A stretch of DNA of 11,193 nt, taken from JAQGMO01 sp050954505 (GTDB lineage Bacteria > Pseudomonadota > Gammaproteobacteria > Burkholderiales > Burkholderiaceae_D). Every line of letters starts with the position of its first letter. Position 1 is the first letter of the stretch. The translations under genes and the position numbers were made by a program. The notes beneath the pieces were generated by a model that was given only the letters and a program-made list of their open reading frames with translations, was not told where the DNA came from and did no database searches. The stretch is from assembly GCA_050954505.1 (NCBI GenBank), contig JBPBPY010000343.1, positions 1 to 11,193 of the forward strand, given 5' to 3'. This document shows, piece by piece, positions 5,445 through 11,193 of this stretch.

Positions 5445-7477
5445 CAGGGATGATCATGCAATGCCATGACCTGCTCGCGCATGATCTCGGGTGTCATTCC
5501 GGCTTGTGTGATTGGCGCACCGATGTTCAACCCAACCCGCGACCACAAACCGCGCCGGAATGGCTTGACCATGGCAAGCTGTTCGCCATCGACCCGCTCG
5601 ATGCGGCTGAAGAACGAACCCCATAGGTTGGTCAGCGCCATCGGCACCACGGGTACGTGCACGCCATCCTGCCGCGCCCGCTGCAGTATCTTCATCACCC
5701 CGCCCTTGAACGGCATGATATTGCCGTCGCGCGTCAGCCCGCCCTCGGGGAAGATCAGCAACAGGTCGCCATTGCGCAGCACCTGGGCAGCACGTTCGAA
5801 GGCGGCGCTGTAGGCAGCTTCGTCCTCGGCACGGGTGGCCACGGGAATGGCCTTGACCAGCCGGAATAGCGCGCCCAGCACCGGAAAACGGAAGATGCGC
5901 TGGTCCATGACAAAATGGATGGGCCGCGGGCTGGCTGCCATCAACAAAATGGCGTCGACAAAACTGACATGGTTAGAGACCAGCAGCGCAGCGCCTTCGA
6001 CCGGGATGTGCTGCTCGCCTGTGACCTTGAAGCGATACACCAGGTGCGACATGATCCAGGCAATGAAGCGCAGCAGGTACTCCGGCACCAGCAGGAAGAT
6101 GTAGCCGGCCACCAGTGCATTGGCAATGGCCACGACCAGGAAGACACCGGGAATGGTCATGCCGGACTGCAGCAGTGCACCGGCAATCACGGCGCTGCAG
6201 ATCATGAACAATGCATTGAGGATGTTGTTGGCAGCGATGATGCGAGCGCGATGCGTTGGCTGCGCGCGCAGCTGGATCAGTGCGTACATCGGCACGCTGT
6301 ACAGGCCGGCACATGCACTCAGCAGCGCCAGGTCAGCCATCACGCGCCAATGTGCCGGCGTGGCGATGAATGCACCGATCCCCATTGCCGCACCCGGGGG
6401 CAGGCCCGAAGAGGAAAGATACAGGTCGATGCCGAAGACGCTCATGCCGATTGCGCCCAGCGGCACCAGGCCGATTTCCACATGCCGCGGGCTGAGCACT
6501 TCGCACAGCAGGGAACCGCTGGCGATGCCGATGGAAAAAATAACCAGCAGCAGCGACGCGACCCGTTCATCGCCATGCAGCACATCCTTGGCGAAACTGG
6601 GAAACTGGCTCAGGAAGACGGCGCCAAAGAACCACATCCAGCTGATGCCGAGCAGCGAGCGGAATACCACCGGGTTGGCATGGGCCAGCTTGAGGTTGCG
6701 CCAGGTCTCCGTGAAGGGATTCCAGTTGATCTTCAGTGCAGGATCGATGGCCGGCAGCGCAGGAATCCATTGCGCCACCGCCCGTCCGGCCACCGCCAGC
6801 AGCAGGCATGCGCTACCGACGGCAATATGGCCTATGCCCGGCCAGGCCACCAGCAAACCGCCGGCAACGTTGCCAAGCAAAATCGCCACGAAGGTTCCCA
6901 TTTCGACCATGCCGTTGCCGCCGGTTAGTTCATGCGGTGCCAGAACATGCGGCAGGTAGGCAAACTTGACCGGACCGAACAAGGTCGAATGCAGCCCCAT
7001 CAAAAATACACAGGCCAGCAGGACCGGCACCTGCGCGGTGTAAAAACCGTACGCTGCCATGATCATGATCGCCACTTCGATGTTCTTCACCATGCGCATG
7101 ACACGCGTCTTGTCGTACTTGTCGGTAAGTTGGCCACTGGTGGCGGAGAACAACAGGAAAGGCAGGATGAACAAGGCGCCGATCACCAAGCCAGCCAGCG
7201 TGGCGGGCAGCCAGCTGATCTGCAGATGGTAGGTCACCAGCACCGTGAGGGCAAACTTGAACAGATTGTCGTTGGCAGCGCCCGAGAACTGGGTCCAGAA
7301 AAAGGGCGCAAAGCGGCGCTGCTTGAGCAAGGCAAACTGGTTTGCATGGGCGCTGACGTTGCCGGCCGGGCCGGCTGCTGTGGCCGCTGCTGTGCCGGCT
7401 GCTGTGCCCGCCCCTGCAGCCGAGCCGGCATCGTGGTGCGGATGCGCGCCGGCATCCTCATCGGCGCGCTTGTTCAA
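5444..7477 (-). CDS. LplT-like lysophospholipid transporter fused to PlsC-like acyltransferase
   Basis: A 677-residue inner-membrane fusion. Residues 45 to about 470 form an MFS transporter like LplT, which flips lysophospholipids inward (FALLKQRRFAPFFWTQFSGAANDNLFKFA start, many hydrophobic helices). Residues about 475-677 form a PlsC-type acyltransferase: NHVSFVD (His503, Asp508, the HX4D catalytic motif), FPEGGLTRDG (576-585, the EGxxR-like acceptor motif) and VPVVPMAL (608-615). In E. coli LplT and the acyltransferase-synthetase Aas are separate; here transport and acylation are joined, and no AMP-binding acyl-ACP synthetase domain follows. The predicted job is uptake and re-acylation of lysophospholipid. 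The start is a TTG (7477) overlapping the stop of the upstream HDOD gene, with no strong Shine-Dalgarno, suggesting translational coupling. The first 45 residues are His/Ala/Gly-rich low complexity (GSAAGAGTAAGTAAATAAG), so a later start, for example the TTG before LKQRRFAP, is possible. Confidence 0.9.
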   Translation of the reverse strand: MNKRADEDAGAHPHHDAGSAAGAGTAAGTAAATAAGPAGNVSAHANQFALLKQRRFAPFFWTQFSGAANDNLFKFALTVLVTYHLQISWLPATLAGLVIGALFILPFLLFSATSGQLTDKYDKTRVMRMVKNIEVAIMIMAAYGFYTAQVPVLLACVFLMGLHSTLFGPVKFAYLPHVLAPHELTGGNGMVEMGTFVAILLGNVAGGLLVAWPGIGHIAVGSACLLLAVAGRAVAQWIPALPAIDPALKINWNPFTETWRNLKLAHANPVVFRSLLGISWMWFFGAVFLSQFPSFAKDVLHGDERVASLLLVIFSIGIASGSLLCEVLSPRHVEIGLVPLGAIGMSVFGIDLYLSSSGLPPGAAMGIGAFIATPAHWRVMADLALLSACAGLYSVPMYALIQLRAQPTHRARIIAANNILNALFMICSAVIAGALLQSGMTIPGVFLVVAIANALVAGYIFLLVPEYLLRFIAWIMSHLVYRFKVTGEQHIPVEGAALLVSNHVSFVDAILLMAASPRPIHFVMDQRIFRFPVLGALFRLVKAIPVATRAEDEAAYSAAFERAAQVLRNGDLLLIFPEGGLTRDGNIMPFKGGVMKILQRARQDGVHVPVVPMALTNLWGSFFSRIERVDGEQLAMVKPFRRGLWSRVGLNIGAPITQAGMTPEIMREQVMALHDHP

Positions 7478-8436
7478 TCGGCCGGGTCCGCTGGCGCGCC
7501 TGTGACATTGCCGCCATCGGCGGCAAGCGCTTCACTGCCGGCGAGACAGGCTGGCAAGGCGCGGGTCGGCACATTGAGCACCTGTCCCCACTCGACCCAG
7601 TCGGCGGACGAACGGGCAACGATCTCGGCCATGGCAGCAGGATCGATATCGAGGCCTTGCCCAAGCGCCACGAGCTGGTCAAGCAAGGCCGGGCGTTTGT
7701 CATCCGTGGCAATGCAGGCATCGGCAAACACGGCAGCCATCTGCATGACCAAAACGATCTTTTGATGGCGGGTGCCGGCCGGAAATGGCGAGGCTTCGGG
7801 ATCGAGGTGATACAGAACGCCGTCGGCAAACAGGCGCGGGATATTCCAGTCGTTCATCATCGCCACGGTCAAGCCGATGTGCGAAAAGCCGAACAATGCC
7901 TGCTCCGCTTCGATCATCTGCCCTGGCGGCTTGCCGCGGTAGTCGGCAATCAGCCTGGAATACGCCTGGGGGCGCGTGGAGGCCAGGCCCAGACGGCCCA
8001 CGCCGGCCAGCAGTCCGGAGGTAAACATTTCTGCCACCGGTGCAACATTGATGGCAGCGGTGATGACCTGCGCCGCGCACGCCATGGCCACCGACTGGCT
8101 CCAGAACGCGCTGTAATCAAAATTCTCGCACTCGCCATTCTTGTACAAGGTCACCAGCGAAATGCCCAGCACCACCTGACGCACCGCATGAACGCCGACC
8201 AGGATCAGCACATCATTGGTGATGGAAGCGATCTGGCGTTGCTTGTTGCGATTGACGGCGTTGGCAATCTTGATGATGCGGCCTGCCAGTACGGGATCGG
8301 CCTGGATCAATCTGGATAAATCTTTCAGCGAGACTTGTTCTTGCTGACATAGTTGAATGATCTTCAATCCCACGCCCTTGGGCGAAGGAAGTGCATTCGA
8401 TGCCTTGACTTCGTTGAAATCGATGACTTCGCTCAT
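7474..8436 (-). CDS. HDOD-domain signalling protein
   Basis: A 320-residue cytoplasmic protein built around an HDOD domain, a non-catalytic relative of HD phosphohydrolases used in bacterial signalling and regulation. Family landmarks are LPSPKGVGLKI, LSRLIQADPVLAGRIIKIANA, ILVGVHAVRQVVLGISL, FWSQSVAMACAAQVI and SHIGLTVAMMNDWNIP. Where a true HD enzyme has LLHDIGKL this protein reads LLAGVGRLGLA, so the catalytic His-Asp pair is missing, as expected for HDOD. No GGDEF, EAL or receiver domain is attached. The chosen start is ATG 8436, giving MSEVIDFNEVK. The frame stays open upstream to a GTG at 8574, which would add 46 residues of no recognisable family character and has no usable ribosome site; ATG 8436 itself also lacks a strong one. 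The stop TGA overlaps the TTG start of the downstream transporter-acyltransferase, implying one transcript. The signal it senses is unknown. Confidence 0.87.
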   Translation of the reverse strand: MSEVIDFNEVKASNALPSPKGVGLKIIQLCQQEQVSLKDLSRLIQADPVLAGRIIKIANAVNRNKQRQIASITNDVLILVGVHAVRQVVLGISLVTLYKNGECENFDYSAFWSQSVAMACAAQVITAAINVAPVAEMFTSGLLAGVGRLGLASTRPQAYSRLIADYRGKPPGQMIEAEQALFGFSHIGLTVAMMNDWNIPRLFADGVLYHLDPEASPFPAGTRHQKIVLVMQMAAVFADACIATDDKRPALLDQLVALGQGLDIDPAAMAEIVARSSADWVEWGQVLNVPTRALPACLAGSEALAADGGNVTGAPADPAD

Positions 8437-8604
8437 GTGCAATGTTTTATCCCGAATTCGGTTCAACGGAAACCCGCGCGCACGCGTGCGAATCGATTGC
8501 GAACCATTAGTACCGCCAGTGACCGATGAGTACATTTTCCAATTGGAAGAAACGATAGCATAGATTTTGCACACTTCCTATTTTTCACCGGCGCAGTGCA
8601 AGGG

Positions 8605-8624
8605 GCATTCGCCATTGGCGATGC
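8605..8624. repeat. Short palindrome upstream of the znu operator
   Basis: TCGCCA / TGGCGA (8609-8614 and 8616-8621) are perfect arms around one base. With a single-base bulge the pairing extends to GCAT and ATGC on the outside. It sits about 10 bases before the large operator in the spacer between two divergent transcripts, so it could be a second regulator site. No known motif is recognised. Confidence 0.4.
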
Positions 8625-8633
8625 GCGTGCATT

Positions 8634-8672
8634 TGCAACTTGATTGCAATATAATCCTGCAATCCAGTTGCA
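8634..8672 (+). promoter_or_regulatory. Nested 39-bp operator, Zur-like, over the zinc operon promoter
   Basis: The inner palindrome GATTGCA (8642-8648) / TGCAATC (8658-8664) spans 23 bp, the length of a Zur box, with AT(n)AT around the centre. Outer arms TGCAACT (8634-8640) and AGTTGCA (8666-8672) share the same centre, position 8653, so the whole element is two 15-bp arms with 14 of 15 positions paired, around 9 bases. The centre overlaps a perfect TATAAT (8650-8655), so a bound dimer would block the promoter. Given the zinc-uptake genes downstream, Zur is the best guess; the base sequence differs from the E. coli Zur consensus, and another metal regulator is possible. Confidence 0.65.
8650..8655 (+). 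promoter_or_regulatory. -10 element of the znu operon promoter
   Basis: Perfect TATAAT inside the palindromic operator. It predicts a transcript start near 8662, about 58 bases before the first small gene. The -35 region is poor (GTGCAT at 17 bases). Confidence 0.5.
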
Positions 8673-8719
8673 GGGATTTCACGCCTGCCCGCTTCGCTGC
8701 CATTCCCTGTCCCGCATCC

Positions 8720-8902
8720 ATGAAAACCAGCCTGCCCACCACTGTCGACCAGCATTTCCCTGCAGAGCCGTCGCGCCTGCCGCAGCGCTGGCGCGCCAGC
8801 GTGCTGAGCTGGCCGGCGTGGCAGCGCGTGGTCGCGGTGCTGCCGTTGTGCCTGTTGCTGTGGCTGGGCGTGGCCTGGGCCCTGGCGGGAAATCCTGCAT
8901 GA
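8720..8902 (+). CDS. Small single-pass membrane protein leading the zinc operon
   Basis: A 60-residue protein of no family I recognise. Residues 1-33 are polar to basic with two Pro-rich stretches (LPTTVDQHFPAEPSRLPQRW). Residues about 37-57 form one strong hydrophobic helix, VVAVLPLCLLLWLGVAWALAG, and the chain ends NPA. Its stop overlaps the znuC start in ATGA, and it lies directly after the Zur-like operator, so it would be co-expressed with znuCBA. Against it, no Shine-Dalgarno precedes ATG 8720. The position and the clean transmembrane helix argue for a real gene; a role as accessory subunit, or simply as a leader that couples translation into znuC, is speculation. Confidence 0.6.
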   Translation: MKTSLPTTVDQHFPAEPSRLPQRWRASVLSWPAWQRVVAVLPLCLLLWLGVAWALAGNPA

Positions 8903-9678
8903 GCGCTGCCATCACCCTGGACGATCTGACCGTCAGCTACCGGCGCCATCCAGCGCTGCATCATGCCAGTGGCGCCTTTGTCCAAGGTTCCCTGACCGCC
9001 ATCGTCGGCCCCAACGGCGCCGGCAAGAGTACGCTGCTCAAGAGCCTGCTCGGCATGGTGCGTCTCGATACCGGCAGCGTCACCATCGCGGCGCAGCGCA
9101 AGCGCATTGCCTACCTGCCGCAGCAGTCCGATATCGAACGCAGTTTCCCGATCACCGTGCGCGACTGCGTGCTGCTGGGCCATTGGCAGCACAGCGGCTT
9201 GTTTGCCGGCCTGTCGCATGAGCTGGTGACGCAGGCCGACACGGCCTTGCGCCAGGTCGGCCTGGATGGATTCGGCGCGCGCACCATCGCCGCCCTGTCG
9301 GCCGGCCAGTTCCAGCGCGTGCTGTTTGCCCGCATCCTGCTGCAGGACGCCGACCTGATCCTTCTCGATGAACCGTTCAACGCCATCGATGCCCGCACCA
9401 CCAGTGCGCTGCTGGAGATCGTGCACCACTGGCATGCAGAAGGCCGCACTGTCATCGCCGTGCTGCATGATCATCAGCAGGTGCGCCAGCACTTTCCCCA
9501 ATGCCTGCTGCTGGCGCGCGAAATCATCGCCTGGGGCGATACCGCCAGCGTGCTGGGCGAGCGCAATCTGCAGCGCGCCGAGGAAATGACGGAAGACCAT
9601 GACGAGCATGCACCGGTATGCGTGATCGATCATCCGGCCCACCACGAGACCGCTGCCAAGCGGAATCTGGCAGCATGA
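8899..9678 (+). CDS. znuC: Zinc ABC transporter ATP-binding protein
   Basis: ATPase subunit of a metal-uptake ABC transporter, 259 residues, on the inner face of the membrane. Walker A is GPNGAGKST (37-45), a Q-loop lies in YLPQQSDIE, the signature is LSAGQ (133-137, Ala in place of the usual Gly), Walker B with LILLDEPF carries Asp157-Glu158, and the H-loop is His190 in AVLHDH. This layout fits the ZnuC/MntB branch. The C-terminal tail is histidine- and acid-rich (TEDHDEHAPVCVIDHPAHHE, about 231-250), with five His and one Cys, and may bind zinc. ATG 8899 overlaps the stop of the small upstream gene and has GGGA eight bases before it; the open frame further upstream is not protein-like. Its own stop overlaps the znuB start in ATGA. 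Zinc is preferred over manganese from the operator and the complete set, not from a specific residue. Confidence 0.92.
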   Translation: MSAAITLDDLTVSYRRHPALHHASGAFVQGSLTAIVGPNGAGKSTLLKSLLGMVRLDTGSVTIAAQRKRIAYLPQQSDIERSFPITVRDCVLLGHWQHSGLFAGLSHELVTQADTALRQVGLDGFGARTIAALSAGQFQRVLFARILLQDADLILLDEPFNAIDARTTSALLEIVHHWHAEGRTVIAVLHDHQQVRQHFPQCLLLAREIIAWGDTASVLGERNLQRAEEMTEDHDEHAPVCVIDHPAHHETAAKRNLAA

Positions 9679-10553
9679 CGCTGGTCGATCTGTACCAGCT
9701 CGGCATTGCGCCCCTGCAGGAATTTTCCTTCATGCGCCGCGCCTTGATCGGCACACTGGCGCTGGCACTCTCCAGTGCGCCCCTGGGCGTGCTGCTGACC
9801 CTGCGCCGCATGAGCCTGCTTGGCGATGCGCTCAGCCATGCGGTGCTGCCCGGAGTGGCAGTCGGGTTCATGCTGTTTGGCCTGTCGCTCACCGCCCTGT
9901 CGATCGGCGGCTTCCTGGCAGGCGTGATTGTCGTCGCCGTGGCCGGCATGATCAGCCGCATGACACAGTTGAAGGAAGATGCCAGCCTGGCAGCCATCTA
10001 CCTGATTGCCCTTGCCGGCGGCGTGATGCTGATCTCGCGCCATGGCACACCGCTGGATTTGCTGCATATTTTGTTCGGCAATGTGCTCGGTGTCGACGAC
10101 GGCGGCTTGCTGCTGGTGGCCGGAGTGGCCAGCATCACCCTGCTGCTGTTTGCCGCCATGTATCGCGGCCTGCTGCTCGATGCCTTCGATCCCGCCTTCC
10201 TGGCCGCCAGCGGCAAGCGCTCGGCACTGTTCCAGCAATTGTTTCTGATGATGGTGGTCATGAACCTGGTGGCCGCGTTCCAGACCCTCGGCACCTTGAT
10301 GGCGGTCGGCTTGATGATGCTGCCGGCCGTCTCGGCACGCCTGTGGCACGATACCCTGCCAGCCCAGCTGGCCAACAGCGTCCTGCAAGCCTCGTGTGCC
10401 GGCACCATCGGCCTGCTGCTGTCCTACCATGCGGCGCTGCCGTCGGGTCCGACCATCATCGTCTGCGCCGGCGCGCTTTACCTGCTGTCCTTGCTGTTTG
10501 CCCCGCGCGGTTGGCTGCCCTCGGTATTGCGGCGGCGCCACCGCCAACGCTGA
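9675..10553 (+). CDS. znuB: Zinc ABC transporter permease
   Basis: Integral membrane permease of the ABC-3 family, 292 residues with about eight hydrophobic helices. Family features include MRRALIGTLALALSSAPLGV near the N-terminus, RRMSLLGDALSHAVLPGVAVGF, the helix pair around IYLIALAGGVMLISRHGTP, and FQTLGTLMAVGLMMLPAVSARLW. It carries the metal delivered by ZnuA across the inner membrane, powered by ZnuC. ATG 9675 overlaps the znuC stop (ATGA), and only weak Shine-Dalgarno sequence precedes it, so translation is probably coupled. The frame is open for 57 bases upstream inside znuC, but this start gives the usual family N-terminus. The C-terminus is basic (RRRHRQR). Confidence 0.93.
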   Translation: MTLVDLYQLGIAPLQEFSFMRRALIGTLALALSSAPLGVLLTLRRMSLLGDALSHAVLPGVAVGFMLFGLSLTALSIGGFLAGVIVVAVAGMISRMTQLKEDASLAAIYLIALAGGVMLISRHGTPLDLLHILFGNVLGVDDGGLLLVAGVASITLLLFAAMYRGLLLDAFDPAFLAASGKRSALFQQLFLMMVVMNLVAAFQTLGTLMAVGLMMLPAVSARLWHDTLPAQLANSVLQASCAGTIGLLLSYHAALPSGPTIIVCAGALYLLSLLFAPRGWLPSVLRRRHRQR

Positions 10554-10576
10554 ATTCCTGCATCCGGAGTTGTCCC

Positions 10577-11193
10577 ATGTCTTCCTGCACCGCTGCGGCG
10601 CCTGCCGCTTTTTCGCATCCATTGCCGCCATCTTCAACGGCCTTGCCGTTTTCTGCACGGCCGCAGTCATTGTTTCTCAGCGGACGAAAAGCCGCGGTGC
10701 TGTTGCTGTTGAGCCTGCTGCTGTTGCTGCGCGCCGGCATGGCCTGGGCCGCCCAGCCGATTCCGGTGCTGGCGACCTTCAGCCTGCTGGGCGACATCGT
10801 GGCCCAGGTTGGCGGCCAGCGCGTGGCCGTCTCCACGCTGGTTGGCGCCGATGCCGATGCCCATGCATTCCAGCCTTCGCCGGCCGATGTCAAGGCCATC
10901 ACGCGTGCGCGCTTGGTGGTCGTCAATGGCCTGGGCTTCGAAGGCTGGATCGAGCGTCTGGTGCGCAATGCCGCCTACAAGGGCCCGGTGCTGGTGGCCT
11001 CGAACGGCATCGCGCTGCGCAAATTGCCGGGCGGCGGTTCCGACACCTCGCGCACCGATCCTCACGCGTGGCAAGACCCTGCCAATGTCGCCGTCTATGT
11101 GCGCAACATCGAAGCTGCCCTGGTGCAGCTCGACGCCGACGGCGCCACGCTGTATCACGCCAATGCCGGCCGCTACCTGGCCCGGCTGGCCGA
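10577..11193 (+). CDS. znuA: Zinc ABC transporter substrate-binding protein, C-terminus missing
   Basis: Periplasmic metal-binding protein of the ZnuA/TroA cluster, 205 residues visible before the window ends. A long N-region (about 37 residues) precedes a Leu-rich signal core (AVLLLLSLLLLLRAG) and a likely cleavage site at AWA-AQ near residue 58. The mature start PVLATFSLLGDIVAQVGG is typical. Metal ligands are His96 in ADAHAFQPSPADV and His163 in DPHAWQDPANV; later ligands lie outside. The loop between them is short and lacks the His/Asp-rich insert of E. coli ZnuA. ATG 10577 has GGAG seven bases upstream and follows znuB by 23 bases, so it is in the same operon; a TTG at codon 32 would give a more ordinary signal peptide but has no ribosome site. 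Zinc specificity is inferred from context. Confidence 0.92.
   Translation, partial: MSSCTAAAPAAFSHPLPPSSTALPFSARPQSLFLSGRKAAVLLLLSLLLLLRAGMAWAAQPIPVLATFSLLGDIVAQVGGQRVAVSTLVGADADAHAFQPSPADVKAITRARLVVVNGLGFEGWIERLVRNAAYKGPVLVASNGIALRKLPGGGSDTSRTDPHAWQDPANVAVYVRNIEAALVQLDADGATLYHANAGRYLARLA

Noticed and set aside
5915..6928. Plus-strand open frame of 337 codons opposite the LplT-PlsC gene
   Set aside because: Shadow of the fusion gene; His/Gln-rich composition and no ribosome site of note.
7360..7430. Repeat-rich GCTGCTGTG stretch as a mobile or CRISPR-like repeat
   Set aside because: It is an imprecise Ala/Gly-coding low-complexity run at the N-terminus of the fusion protein.
8644..8898. Upstream extension of the znuC frame
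   Set aside because: It begins inside the operator, reads as an Arg/Ala-rich chain, and the family N-terminus starts at ATG 8899 with a ribosome site.
9630..10670. Minus-strand open frame of 346 codons opposite znuB
   Set aside because: Antisense to a clear permease; Gln/His-rich runs come from reverse-read Leu codons.

Overview
The window is high-GC, densely coded bacterial chromosome. The protein families and their style point to Betaproteobacteria, most likely Burkholderiales of the Oxalobacteraceae type (Janthinobacterium/Massilia/Herbaspirillum relatives). This placement is an inference from protein resemblance, not from a marker gene. I see no rRNA, tRNA, insertion sequence, integrase, phage gene, CRISPR array or other sign of a mobile region. 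Most of the many long open frames opposite real genes are GC-driven shadows.

Layout. (1) Positions 1-2074, minus strand: rhlE-type DEAD-box RNA helicase followed after 6 bases by a DEDD-family 3'-5' exonuclease that runs off the left edge; together they look like an RNA-processing or turnover pair. (2) 2075-2317: divergent spacer with a consensus -10 for rhlE and a strong nested inverted repeat. (3) 2318-3016, plus strand: fumarylacetoacetate hydrolase-family enzyme with a TTG start and a good Shine-Dalgarno sequence. (4) 3017-5267: a Pho-box-like promoter followed by phoX, a Tat-exported alkaline phosphatase that also carries a lipobox. (5) 5268-5443: convergent spacer with a second inverted repeat sharing the GCGTCTG/CAGACGC arms and an 8-bp tandem repeat that touches the next gene's stop codon. 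(6) 5444-8436, minus strand: an HDOD-domain signalling protein whose stop overlaps the TTG start of an LplT-like transporter fused to a PlsC-like acyltransferase. (7) 8437-8719: divergent spacer with a 39-bp nested palindrome centred on a perfect TATAAT. (8) 8720-11193, plus strand: a small one-helix membrane protein, znuC, znuB and the first 205 codons of znuA, joined by two ATGA overlaps and one 23-base gap; this is a zinc (or related metal) uptake ABC operon.

How it fits together. Two nutrient-scavenging units can be read from DNA alone: phosphate limitation (PhoB box to secreted PhoX) and zinc limitation (Zur-like operator to small membrane protein plus ZnuCBA). The HDOD/LplT-PlsC pair suggests signal-linked remodelling of lysophospholipids in the inner membrane, but that link is inferred only from gene overlap.

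Novelty. I did not find a clearly new system. The parts least explained by known annotation are the 60-residue membrane protein leading the zinc operon, the unusually long nested operator, the translationally coupled HDOD and transporter-acyltransferase pair, and the shared inverted-repeat arms in two separate spacers.
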